From Shimia biformata (GTDB lineage: Bacteria; Pseudomonadota; Alphaproteobacteria; Rhodobacterales; Rhodobacteraceae), in NCBI RefSeq assembly GCF_016888515.1, contig NZ_JAFEJK010000001.1:1707475-1771474 (forward strand): DNA of 64,000 nucleotides, given 5' to 3'. This document shows positions 1-8,091 of this stretch, piece by piece. The notes beneath the pieces were generated by a model that saw only the letters and a list, made by a program, of their open reading frames with translations, was not told where the DNA came from and did not search any database. Made by a program: the position numbers and the translations under genes. Positions within the stretch are counted from its first letter, which is position 1. Each line of letters begins with the position of its first letter.

Positions 1-1679
1 TGTTCCAGCACCTTCCACTTGCCGATTGAGCCGGTGTTCACCTTCTGGCGCACCTGCCGGATCGACGCGGTGCGCACCTGTGCGGCGTTCTTTTCCGGCG
101 ACATCATCTCTGGCACCCAGTCCAGCCCGCAATAGGCCGCGATCCGCTTGGTCTCGGTTTCGACATCCGACACAAGGTCGCGGTATTGGACGGTCAGGAT
201 GCGATCACCAAACAGCGCGTTCCAGTGGGTCATGTAGCGGCGGTACAGGTTGGCCGAATGTGCCATCCAGTCGGTGCGGCTGGTGAAATAGGTCGCTGTT
301 CCCTTGAGGTGCTGGCGCCACATCGACAACGCCACCTCGCGCGGGTCACGTTCGATGCTGATGAATTTCGCCTTCGGGAAGGTTTCCATCAGCAGCCCCA
401 CGTATTGATAGTTCATCGGGGTCTTGTCGACGAAATAGGGTTTGGGGTCTTTCAGCGGCGGGATCCTGTCCCGGCACAGCTGCACCATCTCTGCCGGGCC
501 AAGATCGTCGCCCGCCATGACCTTTTCTGCCACCGTTGCCATGATCCCCAGTTCCCCGAAGCTTTGCACCTCTGGATGGGCCGAGACGATCATGTCCGTC
601 AGCGTCGTGCCCGAGCGCGGCTGCCCGATCACGAAGATCGGGGTCGGCGCGTCCGCATCGCCCCCGGACCGCAGGCTGTCTGCGTCCGGATGCAGCGCGG
701 TCATCCGTTCAAACGTGGCCTCGGCGCGGTCGGCGTCATAGGGGTGAGACTTCGCGCGCGTGGCATTGGCCGTGTCAAAGGCGCGGGCGCTGTCGGCGTA
801 TCGCTTGCAGCGGAACAGGTAGTTGCCCAGAGCGATCTGCAACAGCGCCTTGTCCTCGGATGTGGCCGGGGTTGCCTTGATTGCCGATTGCAGGCGTTTT
901 TCGACATTGTCCGCATCTGTGCCGGTCTGGGCGAGGTTGGTCAGTGCCAGTACGTTGTTTGGATCCAGCGACAGAACCTTGTCGAACGCGTCGGTCGCGT
1001 CGTCCAGCCGACCAAGCTGCAACAACACCTCGGCCCGGATCGCGTGCAGGTCGGCTGTGTCGGGCGACATGGACAACGCCTGATCCACCGCCGCAAGCGA
1101 CTGGTCGTCTTGCCGCAGTTCCCGCAGGCAGATGGATTTGTTGGTCAGCGCGTCGATGTCATAGGGGTCGATCTCGGCAATGCGGTTGCAATCCTCAAGC
1201 GCCGCCGTCCACTTGGCCTGTTCCAGCCGGGCAAATGCACGCAGCCCCAGCGCATCCTTCAGGTTGAAACCGGCGTCGATGGCGCGGGTCGCGGCCTGTT
1301 CGGCGCCGTCGAACTGTCCCTGCCGGGTCAGCGAATAGGCGCGGACATAGTGATAATGCGGATTGTCCGGGTCCGCACTTAACCATCTGTCGATCAGCCC
1401 GTCGGCCTTGGCGGTTTCACCAACCGAGGCCAGTGCAAACCCAAGGTTGCGGCGGACCTCGATATCGGCCGGGTCCAGCTTGTAGGCCTTGGCAAGAAAA
1501 GGCACCGCGCCCTTGTGATCCTCCATCCCGACCAGCGCTGCGGCGGCGATCTTGGGGAACGCCTCTACCTTGGGGTGTTTCTTGGCCCCGGTGCGCGCAA
1601 GTTTCAGCGCTGCGGTCAGATCACCTGCGTTCAGCTTGGCCAGGGATTTGTCGGCAAGGGCCTGGATCGGGTTCGACAT
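1..1679 (-). CDS. TPR-repeat sulfotransferase, 3' end cut by window edge
   Basis: The reverse strand is open from an ATG at 1679 to the window edge, giving about 559 residues without a stop. The N-terminal half (about residues 1-290) is a run of TPR-like helical repeats rich in Ala, Leu and Asp. The C-terminal part is a sulfotransferase: IGQPRSGTTL near residue 350 is the 5'-phosphosulfate (PAPS) loop, and ISIERDPREVALSM further on is the 3'-phosphate-binding segment. Such proteins move a sulfuryl group from PAPS to an acceptor; the TPR part probably binds the acceptor or a partner protein. The substrate cannot be told from sequence. The start has only a weak ribosome site. It is divergent from the SRAP gene, 97 bases away. 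Confidence 0.85.
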   Translation of the reverse strand, partial: MSNPIQALADKSLAKLNAGDLTAALKLARTGAKKHPKVEAFPKIAAAALVGMEDHKGAVPFLAKAYKLDPADIEVRRNLGFALASVGETAKADGLIDRWLSADPDNPHYHYVRAYSLTRQGQFDGAEQAATRAIDAGFNLKDALGLRAFARLEQAKWTAALEDCNRIAEIDPYDIDALTNKSICLRELRQDDQSLAAVDQALSMSPDTADLHAIRAEVLLQLGRLDDATDAFDKVLSLDPNNVLALTNLAQTGTDADNVEKRLQSAIKATPATSEDKALLQIALGNYLFRCKRYADSARAFDTANATRAKSHPYDADRAEATFERMTALHPDADSLRSGGDADAPTPIFVIGQPRSGTTLTDMIVSAHPEVQSFGELGIMATVAEKVMAGDDLGPAEMVQLCRDRIPPLKDPKPYFVDKTPMNYQYVGLLMETFPKAKFISIERDPREVALSMWRQHLKGTATYFTSRTDWMAHSANLYRRYMTHWNALFGDRILTVQYRDLVSDVETETKRIAAYCGLDWVPEMMSPEKNAAQVRTASIRQVRQKVNTGSIGKWKVLE

Positions 1680-1776
1680 GGGCGGGTCCATCGGTGTCTG
1701 GGGCCGCTCGGACAAGGCGCATGGCATGGCAATTGCGGGCTGGCGGCGAAGGCGGATTTGGTGGTAGCGATAGGTC

Positions 1777-2439
1777 ATGTGCGGACGCTTTGCAATCACT
1801 CTGCCCACCGACGCCATGGCCCAGCTTTTTGCCGCGCGGCCGGCCAATGACCTGCCCGAGGTGCCGAACTATAACGTCTGCCCGACAAACCGCATCCATG
1901 TGGTGAAATCGGATGGCGCGGACCGGCAACTGGTGGCGATGCGCTGGGGGTTCCTGCCGCATTGGTACAAGACCCCGTCGGACGGCCCGCTGCTGATCAA
2001 TGCCCGCGCCGAGACGATTGCCCAGAAACCCGCCTTCCGCAAAGCCTGTCGCGAAAGGCGCTGCATCATTCCGGTGACGGGGTTTTATGAATGGACCAAG
2101 GACGCGGAAGGCACGCGGTTCCCGTGGTATATCCAAGGTGCCGAGACGCTGGCCATGGCCGGGGTCTGGCGGCGCTGGGACCGGGGCGAGGACGCGGTTG
2201 AGGCCTGCGCCATCGTCACCACCGGCGCGAACAGGGCGATGTCGGCGATCCACCACCGTATGCCGGTCATCCTGCCCGCCGATGACTGGGCGCTGTGGCT
2301 GGGCGAGGCGGGCCACGGCGCGGCCACGCTGATGAAGGCCGCGCCGGATGAGGCGCTGACATTCCACCGGGTCGACCGCAAGGTGAACTCGAACCGGGCC
2401 TCCGGGCCGGAATTGATCGAACCGATCGAGGCGGATTGA
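1777..2439 (+). CDS. SRAP (YedK/HMCES-type) abasic-site DNA-protein crosslinking protein
   Basis: A 220-residue SOS response-associated peptidase-family protein. It starts MCGRF, and the catalytic Cys2 must be exposed by removal of Met1, which fixes this ATG as the start. The active-site residues known from E. coli YedK fall at the same numbers here: Cys2, Asn75 (in INARAE), Glu105 (in GFYEW) and His160 (in IHHRMP). The family forms a thiazolidine crosslink with abasic sites in single-stranded DNA and so shields them at replication forks. No LexA box is obvious upstream. The gene stands alone between the divergent sulfotransferase and the cupin gene. Confidence 0.93.
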   Translation: MCGRFAITLPTDAMAQLFAARPANDLPEVPNYNVCPTNRIHVVKSDGADRQLVAMRWGFLPHWYKTPSDGPLLINARAETIAQKPAFRKACRERRCIIPVTGFYEWTKDAEGTRFPWYIQGAETLAMAGVWRRWDRGEDAVEACAIVTTGANRAMSAIHHRMPVILPADDWALWLGEAGHGAATLMKAAPDEALTFHRVDRKVNSNRASGPELIEPIEAD

Positions 2440-2562
2440 TCGCCCCTACCCAATGGGGCGCCGCCATTTTCAAAGAATCCAAGGTAATGCTTCAGGAGGG
2501 CGGGCCATTTCACTTGCCCCCGCTTCGGTGTTTGATGGACCCAGTTCAACGAAAGCCGCAAC

Positions 2563-3375
2563 ATGACCGATTATTACGCTCCGACCGGCGGATTGCCGCC
2601 CCAGACCCAGCTTCTGACCGACCGCGCCGTGTTCACCGAGGCCTATGCCGTCATCCCGCGCGGCACCATGCGCGATATCGTGACCTCGTTCCTGCCGCAT
2701 TGGGACAGGGCGCGGTTCTGGGTGATTGCCCGCCCCATGAGCGGCTTTGCCGAGACCTTTTCGCATTACATCTCCGAGGTTGCCCCCGGTGGCGGCAGCA
2801 CCAGGCCTGAGCCGGACCAGGGGGTGGAAGCGGTCCTTTTCGTGGTTGGCGGCGCGATCACCCTGACGCTGGACGGCACAAGGCACGAGATGGGCGAGGG
2901 CGGCTATGCCTTCATCCCGCCCGGCGCGGACTGGTCGGTTTTGAACGAGGGGCAGTCACATGCCCGGTTCCACTGGATTCGCAAGCGGTATCAAGCGGTT
3001 GACGGGATCGACGCGCCCGAGGCCTTCGTCACCAATGAACAGGATGTCGCCCCGGCCTGGATGCCCGACACCAACGAGGTCTGGGGCACCACACGGTTTG
3101 TCGACCAGACCGACCTGCGTCACGACATGCATGTCACCATCGTCACCTTCAAGCCCGGCGGGGTGATCCCGTTCCCCGAAACCCACGTGATGGAACACGG
3201 GCTTTACGTGCTTGAGGGCAAGGCGGTCTATAAGCTGAACCAGGACTGGGTCGAGGTGGAAGCGGGCGACTATATGTGGCTGCGCGCCTTCTGCCCGCAG
3301 GCCTGTTACGCCGGCGGTCCGGGGAATTTCCGCTACCTGCTTTACAAGGACGTGAACCGTCACATGAGCCTGTAG
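2563..3375 (+). CDS. allE: (S)-ureidoglycine aminohydrolase (bicupin)
   Basis: A 270-residue protein with two cupin domains (about residues 60-130 and 185-265). The C-terminal cupin carries the metal-binding pattern ETHVMEHGLYVLEG, with a Gln following in FCPQA, as in Mn-dependent ureidoglycine aminohydrolases. The enzyme releases ammonia from (S)-ureidoglycine to give ureidoglycolate, which a lyase then splits to glyoxylate and urea. It converges on bhcR, the glyoxylate-cycle regulator, so its product route feeds the pathway encoded next door. No other allantoin-catabolic enzyme lies in the window. The reaction is inferred from family resemblance; the symbol follows E. coli allE. Confidence 0.8.
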   Translation: MTDYYAPTGGLPPQTQLLTDRAVFTEAYAVIPRGTMRDIVTSFLPHWDRARFWVIARPMSGFAETFSHYISEVAPGGGSTRPEPDQGVEAVLFVVGGAITLTLDGTRHEMGEGGYAFIPPGADWSVLNEGQSHARFHWIRKRYQAVDGIDAPEAFVTNEQDVAPAWMPDTNEVWGTTRFVDQTDLRHDMHVTIVTFKPGGVIPFPETHVMEHGLYVLEGKAVYKLNQDWVEVEAGDYMWLRAFCPQACYAGGPGNFRYLLYKDVNRHMSL

Positions 3376-3383
3376 CGCCGGAC

Positions 3384-3432
3384 GGGGGGCCAGCCCCCCG
3401 ACCCCCCCGAGGTATTTTCGGCAAGAGGAAGA
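3384..3432 (+). repeat. Intergenic hairpin plus dispersed GTATTT..CAAGA motif, copy A
   Basis: The gap between the convergent cupin gene and bhcR holds a perfect stem (GGGGGGC at 3384-3390 with GCCCCCC at 3393-3399) followed by a GAGGTATTTTCGGCAAGAG-type motif at 3409-3432 that ends at the bhcR stop codon. It resembles intergenic copies at 18311-18334 and, inverted, 22081-22104. The stem could end transcription, but no uridine run follows it directly. Confidence 0.55.
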
Positions 3433-4242
3433 TCAGACAGCCGCGCCCAATGCGCGGCTGAGGTCTTTTGCGGCCTCGGCAACCTTGGTTCCGATGTCGG
3501 TGATATGCGCATTGGTCAGACGGTGCGTCGGCCCGGAAACCGAGATTCCGGCCACCGCTTCGCCATGCAGGTTCAGAATCGGCGCGGCAAGGCAGCGCAT
3601 GCCGATGGTGCGTTCCTCGTCATCATGGGCAAAACCACGGGCGCGGGCCTCGGTCAGGTTGGCGTGCATGGCGGCGGCGTCGGTGATGGTGTTGGGCGTG
3701 AACGCTTCAGGGTTTTGGGTCATCAAGAGGTCGATGCGCGTAGCGGGCGCGACCGACAAAAGCGCCTTGCCAATCCCGGACGAGTGCAGGGGCGACAGGG
3801 TGCCCGGCGGAAAGAAGGCGCGGATGGTTTCATGGGTTTCGACCTGGCTGAGAAACAGGACCTGATCGCCACGTTCGACGCCAAGGTTCGCGGTCTCGCC
3901 GGTTTCTTCCATCAGGCGGCGCATCACCGGGCGGGCGCGTTCGACCAGGGACGAGCGGCGCAGGAAGGCCGATCCGGTGCGAAAGGCGTTTGCGCCCACG
4001 TGCCAGGTCTGGTCGGCGGGGTCGGTTTCGGCCATGCCGCGCGCCGCGAATGTGGTCAGGATGCGATAGACCGTGGCCGGGGACTGGTCCAGCACTGCCG
4101 CCAACTCGCTGAGGGTCTGCCCGCCGCCCGACGCCAGCTGATCCAGCACGTCAAGCGCGCGATCGAGCGCCTGAATGCGGGTGGCCTCGGTCTTGTCATG
4201 GAAGGATTTAGGGCGGCCCCGTGGCTTGTGAGAGGAGGGCAT
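3433..4242 (-). CDS. bhcR: BhcR, IclR-family regulator of the beta-hydroxyaspartate cycle
   Basis: A 269-residue IclR-family protein. The N-terminus is basic, a winged helix-turn-helix spans about residues 25-85 (TLSELAAVLDQSPATVYRIL), and the IclR effector domain about 100-260 (IGMRCLAAPI, VAGISVSGP). It is divergent from bhcA, the arrangement known in Paracoccus denitrificans, where BhcR binds the bhc promoter and responds to glyoxylate. The assignment rests on this synteny plus family; the effector is inferred from the Paracoccus work. The 199-base intergenic region between bhcR and bhcA is markedly AT-rich compared with its surroundings and is the likely control region for both genes. Confidence 0.9.
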   Translation of the reverse strand: MPSSHKPRGRPKSFHDKTEATRIQALDRALDVLDQLASGGGQTLSELAAVLDQSPATVYRILTTFAARGMAETDPADQTWHVGANAFRTGSAFLRRSSLVERARPVMRRLMEETGETANLGVERGDQVLFLSQVETHETIRAFFPPGTLSPLHSSGIGKALLSVAPATRIDLLMTQNPEAFTPNTITDAAAMHANLTEARARGFAHDDEERTIGMRCLAAPILNLHGEAVAGISVSGPTHRLTNAHITDIGTKVAEAAKDLSRALGAAV

Positions 4243-4441
4243 GATGGCGGTACTTTCATCGGGTTTTGAACAGTTCCTTGAATATTTTGAAAAACGTTTT
4301 CTTTCAATGAAAAATTATAAGTTGCTGAAAAGAAATGGGTAAGTGGTCGATTTTGCCTGCCGAAAAATGATTTCGAAAAAATTGCCTTCCTGTGGCGCGG
4401 GGCGCATCCTGACTGCAAGACATGCCAAGGAGGGCGTTCCC
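4243..4441. promoter_or_regulatory. bhcR-bhcA divergent control region with candidate IclR operators
   Basis: This AT-rich spacer separates bhcR from bhcA. It contains GAAAAACGTTTTC at 4289-4301, an inverted repeat around CG, and TTTCGAAA at 4371-4378 within another A/T-rich stretch. Both are plausible BhcR sites, but neither has been matched to a published operator. The bhcA ribosome site AAGGAGGG lies at 4427-4434, seven bases before the start codon. No promoter hexamers can be assigned with confidence. Confidence 0.5.
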
Positions 4442-5629
4442 ATGAGTTTCCAGAACCCGGTTTTCATTCCCGGCCCGACCAATATGCCCGAAAGCCTGCG
4501 CCGCGCGGTGGACATGCCGACGCTGGACCACCGGTCGTCTTTGTTTGCCGAGATCCTGCATCCCGCGCGCGCGGGTGTGAAACAGGTGCTGAAATCGCAG
4601 ACCGCCGAGGTGTTTTTCTTTCCCTCGACCGGGACCGGCGGCTGGGAAACCGCGCTGACCAACACGCTGTCGCCCGGTGACACGGTTCTGGCGGCGAGGA
4701 ACGGGATGTTCAGCCACCGCTGGATCGACATGTGCCAGCGTCACGGGCTGGACATGCAGGTGGTCGAAACCCCGTGGGGGCAGGGCATTCCCGCCGACCG
4801 GTTCCAAGAGATCCTGACCGCCGACACCGGCCACAGGATCAAGGTGGCTTTGGCAACCCATAACGAGACAGCAACCGGCGTCAAATCCGACATTGCCGCT
4901 GTCCGCGCCGCGCTGGATGCCGCGAACCATCCGGCGATGCTGTTTGTCGATGGGGTCAGCTCGATCGCGTCGATGGATTTCCGCATGGATGACTGGGGCG
5001 TCGATATTGCCGTCACCGGGTCGCAAAAGGGGTTCATGCTGCCTGCGGGTCTGGCCATCGTCGCATTCTCGCCTCGCGCGATGGCGGCTGTCGAGACCGC
5101 AACCCTGCCGCGCACCTTCTTCGATATCCGCGACATGGGGCGCAGCTATGGTGCCAATGGTTATCCCTATACCCCTGCGGTCGGGTTGCTGAACGGGCTC
5201 AATCAAAGCTGTCAGATGCTGCTGGACGAGGGGTTGGACAATGTCTTTGCCCGCCATGCCCGGATTGCCGACGGGGTGCGGGCGGCGGTCCATGCCTGGG
5301 GGCTAGAGCTGTGCGCGGTGTCGCCTGACCTGTGGTCCGACACGGTGAGCGCGATCCGCACGCCCGAAGGGTTCAATGCCACCGACATCGTCACCCATGC
5401 CGCCGATACCTATGGCGTCGCCTTCGGTGTCGGTCTGGGAGAGGTCGCCGGCAAGGTGTTCCGCATCGGCCACCTTGGGTCTTTGACGGATGTCATGGCG
5501 CTGTCGGGCATTGCCACGGCCGAGATGTGCATGGCCGATCTGGGGCTGAATATCACGCTGGGGTCCGGCGTGGCGGCGGCGCAGGAGGTCTATCGCCAAA
5601 CGGCCCGCCCGCTGAAGGCGGCGGCGTGA
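4442..5629 (+). CDS. bhcA: BhcA, L-aspartate:glyoxylate aminotransferase
   Basis: A 395-residue PLP-dependent class V aminotransferase. In the beta-hydroxyaspartate cycle it transfers the amino group of aspartate to glyoxylate, giving glycine and oxaloacetate. TGSQKGFMLPAG holds the Schiff-base lysine (Lys196), and LFVDGVSSIASMDF the cofactor-ring aspartate region. The frame is open upstream, but the ATG at 4442 is chosen because AAGGAGGG sits just ahead and the product then begins MSFQNPVFIPGPTN, as alanine/serine-glyoxylate-type enzymes do. Its stop is 14 bases before the preferred bhcB start, so the two are cotranscribed. Function follows from family plus the complete bhc neighbourhood. 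Confidence 0.94.
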   Translation: MSFQNPVFIPGPTNMPESLRRAVDMPTLDHRSSLFAEILHPARAGVKQVLKSQTAEVFFFPSTGTGGWETALTNTLSPGDTVLAARNGMFSHRWIDMCQRHGLDMQVVETPWGQGIPADRFQEILTADTGHRIKVALATHNETATGVKSDIAAVRAALDAANHPAMLFVDGVSSIASMDFRMDDWGVDIAVTGSQKGFMLPAGLAIVAFSPRAMAAVETATLPRTFFDIRDMGRSYGANGYPYTPAVGLLNGLNQSCQMLLDEGLDNVFARHARIADGVRAAVHAWGLELCAVSPDLWSDTVSAIRTPEGFNATDIVTHAADTYGVAFGVGLGEVAGKVFRIGHLGSLTDVMALSGIATAEMCMADLGLNITLGSGVAAAQEVYRQTARPLKAAA

Positions 5630-5643
5630 TGAAGGATAGTGCG

Positions 5644-6597
5644 ATGTATATCCCGACCTATGATGACATGCTGGCTGCGCATGACCGCATCCGGCCGCAT
5701 ATCCGGCAGACCCCGGTGCGGGTCTCGGACTATCTGAACGAACTGGCGGGGTGCCAGCTGTTCTTCAAATGCGAGAACTTCCAGGAACCCGGTGCCTTCA
5801 AGGTGCGCGGGGCGGCGAATGCGGTGTTTGGTCTGGATGATGCGCAGGCGGCCAAGGGCGTTGCGACGCATTCCTCGGGCAACCATGCGTCCTGCCTGTC
5901 CTATGCCGCGATGAAGCGGGGCATCCCCTGCAACGTGGTCATGCCGCGCACCGCGCCGCAGGCCAAGAAGGATACGGTGCGCCGCTATGGGGGGATGATC
6001 ACCGAATGTGAGCCCTCGACCAGCAGCCGCGAGGAAACCTTTGCCAAGGTGCAGGCGGCGACGGGCGGCGATTTTGTGCATCCCTATAACGATCCGCGGG
6101 TGATTGCCGGGCAGGGGACCTGCGCGAAGGAATTTGTCGAGCAGGTCGACGGGCTGGACGCCGTGGTCGCCCCCATTGGCGGCGGCGGCATGATTTCCGG
6201 CACCTGCCTGACGTTGTCGACTCTGGCGCCCGAAACGGCGGTGATTGCGGCGGAACCGGAGCAGGCGGATGATGCCTATCGCAGCTTCAAGGCCGGGCAT
6301 ATCATCGCCGATGACGCACCCAAGACGATTGCCGATGGCCTGCTGGTGCCGCTGAAAGACCTGACATGGCATTTCGTGTCGACCCACGTGGCCGAGATTT
6401 ACACCGCCTCCGAGAGTGAGATCATCGAGGCGATGAAGCTGGTCTGGAAACACCTGCGGATCGTGATGGAACCCTCAAGCGCGGTGCCGCTGGCAGTGAT
6501 CCTGAAGAACCCGCAGGCGTTCAGGGGCAAGCGGGTCGGCGTGATCGTGACGGGCGGCAATGTCGATCTGGATCGGCTGCCTTGGCTCGGAACCTGA
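5644..6597 (+). CDS. bhcB: BhcB, beta-hydroxyaspartate dehydratase
   Basis: A 317-residue PLP enzyme of the serine/threonine dehydratase fold. It dehydrates (2R,3S)-beta-hydroxyaspartate to iminosuccinate. Visible are the PLP lysine (Lys53, GAFKVRGAANAVF), the SSGNHA substrate loop and the glycine-rich phosphate clamp PIGGGGMISG. Two starts are possible: an ATG at 5629 overlapping the bhcA stop, with a poor ribosome site, or ATG 5644, preceded by AAGGA at good spacing and giving MYIPTYDDMLAAH. I prefer 5644. Threonine dehydratase is the family alternative, but the position between bhcA and bhcC decides. Confidence 0.93.
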   Translation: MYIPTYDDMLAAHDRIRPHIRQTPVRVSDYLNELAGCQLFFKCENFQEPGAFKVRGAANAVFGLDDAQAAKGVATHSSGNHASCLSYAAMKRGIPCNVVMPRTAPQAKKDTVRRYGGMITECEPSTSSREETFAKVQAATGGDFVHPYNDPRVIAGQGTCAKEFVEQVDGLDAVVAPIGGGGMISGTCLTLSTLAPETAVIAAEPEQADDAYRSFKAGHIIADDAPKTIADGLLVPLKDLTWHFVSTHVAEIYTASESEIIEAMKLVWKHLRIVMEPSSAVPLAVILKNPQAFRGKRVGVIVTGGNVDLDRLPWLGT

Positions 6598-6633
6598 AGA
6601 TTCGCGGCGTCTGACCCGCGGGGTGGGCGAGAA

Positions 6634-6685
6634 GCGCCCGCCCCATGGGGGCGGGTCGGGCGCTGCCCGCGCGAGGCGCGCGGGC
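6634..6685 (+). other. Tandem GC-rich hairpins in the bhcB-bhcC spacer
   Basis: Two stems stand side by side: CCCGCCCC (6637-6644) with GGGGCGGG (6648-6655), and GCCCGCGC (6665-6672) with GCGCGGGC (6678-6685). No T-run follows, so they are not typical intrinsic terminators. They could protect mRNA ends or set unequal expression of bhcAB and bhcC. Confidence 0.6.
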
Positions 6686-6726
6686 TTGGACAACAAAGAC
6701 ACCCCTGTCACATTGGAGACAAAACG

Positions 6727-7890
6727 GTGAAAGACATGACAAACTTCGACGCATATGAAGTTGGCTTCGACATTCCCGCCAAGCCGGGCATGGCCGAGGC
6801 GGATATCCAGACCCCGGCGCTGGTCCTCGACCTCGACGCGCTGGAACGCAACATCACCAAGATGGGCGACTATGCCAAGGCGCACGGGATGCGTCACCGG
6901 GTGCATGGCAAGATGCACAAATCGGTGGATGTGGCGAAGCTCCAGGAACGTCTGGGCGGCGCGGTTGGCGTCTGCTGCCAGAAGGTCAGCGAGGCCGAGG
7001 TTTTCGCGCGCGGCGGCATCAAGGACATCCTCGTGTCAAACCAGGTACGCGATCCGGCCAAGCTGGACCGTCTTGCCCGGATGCCGAAACTTGGCGCGCG
7101 GGTGATTGTCTGTGTCGATGACATCGACAATGTCGCTGAACTGTCGGCGGCTGCCACCAGGCACGGCACCACGCTGGAATGCCTGGTCGAGATCGACTGC
7201 GGCGCGGGGCGCTGCGGGGTGACCACGTCCAAAGCCGTGGTGGACATCGCCAGGGCGATCAACGCCGCCGAGGGGCTGCGCTTTACCGGCATTCAGGCCT
7301 ATCAGGGCGCGATGCAGCATCTGGACAGCTATGACGACCGCAAGGCCAAGCTGGACGTGGCGATTGCGCAGGTGCAAGAGGCGGTGGACGCGCTGAAGGC
7401 GGAAGGCATCAACTGCGAGCTGGTCTCGGGCGGGGGCACCGGGTCTTATTATTTCGAAAGCAATTCAGGCGTTTACAATGAATTGCAATGCGGCTCCTAC
7501 GCTTTCATGGATGCTGATTACGGTCGTATCCTTGACAAGGATGGCAACCGCATCGACCGGGGCGAATGGGAAAACGCGTTTTTTATCCTCACGCAAGTGA
7601 TGAGCCACGCCAAGGCGGACAAGGCCATCGTGGATGCGGGTCTCAAGGCGCAATCGGTGGACAGCGGCCTGCCGGTGGTCTTTGGCCGCGACGATGTCGA
7701 GTACATCAAATGCTCGGACGAACATGGCGTGGTCATGGACCCTGAGGGCGCGCTGAAGGTTGGTGACAAGCTGCGGCTGGTGCCGGGCCACTGTGACCCC
7801 ACCGCCAATGTGCATGACTGGTATGTCGGCGTGCGAAACGGCGTGGTCGAAGCGGTGTGGCCGGTCTCGGCGCGCGGACGTGCGTATTAA
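6727..7890 (+). CDS. bhcC: BhcC, beta-hydroxyaspartate aldolase
   Basis: A 387-residue PLP fold-type III enzyme of the D-threonine aldolase group. It condenses glycine with glyoxylate to (2R,3S)-beta-hydroxyaspartate, the carbon-joining step of the cycle. The N-terminal TPALVLDLDALERNI and RVHGKMHKSVDV carry the PLP lysine region of an alanine-racemase-like barrel; VVDAGLKAQSVDSG and the C-terminal VPGHCDPTANVHDW carry the metal-binding His/Asp cluster of this family. The start is GTG at 6727, with GGAG at 6715-6718; an ATG at 6736 is the alternative. It follows bhcB after 129 bases containing strong hairpins. Confidence 0.94.
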   Translation: MKDMTNFDAYEVGFDIPAKPGMAEADIQTPALVLDLDALERNITKMGDYAKAHGMRHRVHGKMHKSVDVAKLQERLGGAVGVCCQKVSEAEVFARGGIKDILVSNQVRDPAKLDRLARMPKLGARVIVCVDDIDNVAELSAAATRHGTTLECLVEIDCGAGRCGVTTSKAVVDIARAINAAEGLRFTGIQAYQGAMQHLDSYDDRKAKLDVAIAQVQEAVDALKAEGINCELVSGGGTGSYYFESNSGVYNELQCGSYAFMDADYGRILDKDGNRIDRGEWENAFFILTQVMSHAKADKAIVDAGLKAQSVDSGLPVVFGRDDVEYIKCSDEHGVVMDPEGALKVGDKLRLVPGHCDPTANVHDWYVGVRNGVVEAVWPVSARGRAY

Positions 7891-8091
7891 TTCCTCAGGT
7901 GGTCTGAAATTCGGGCAGATTGGCGGAAACACGCCGCCGATTTGCCGACGGTGCTGACGGGTCGGCTGGTTCCCGCCACCTCTGCGGCGGATCCGTGCTT
8001 TTTTCCCGAGGCGAGTTGCCCGGTCTTCGGCTGCCATACTAAGGGCAAACCGTGCCCGGCACTTGAATGCAAACAGCAAAGGAAGCGCGAC

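Noticed and set aside
186-1382. 398-residue forward frame opposite the sulfotransferase
   Set aside because: The reverse frame has clear TPR and sulfotransferase motifs over the same bases; the forward product has no recognisable domain.
7960-8010. Rho-independent terminator between bhcC and the permease
   Set aside because: T6 is present at 7999-8004, but the preceding stem is short and interrupted, so I do not call a terminator.
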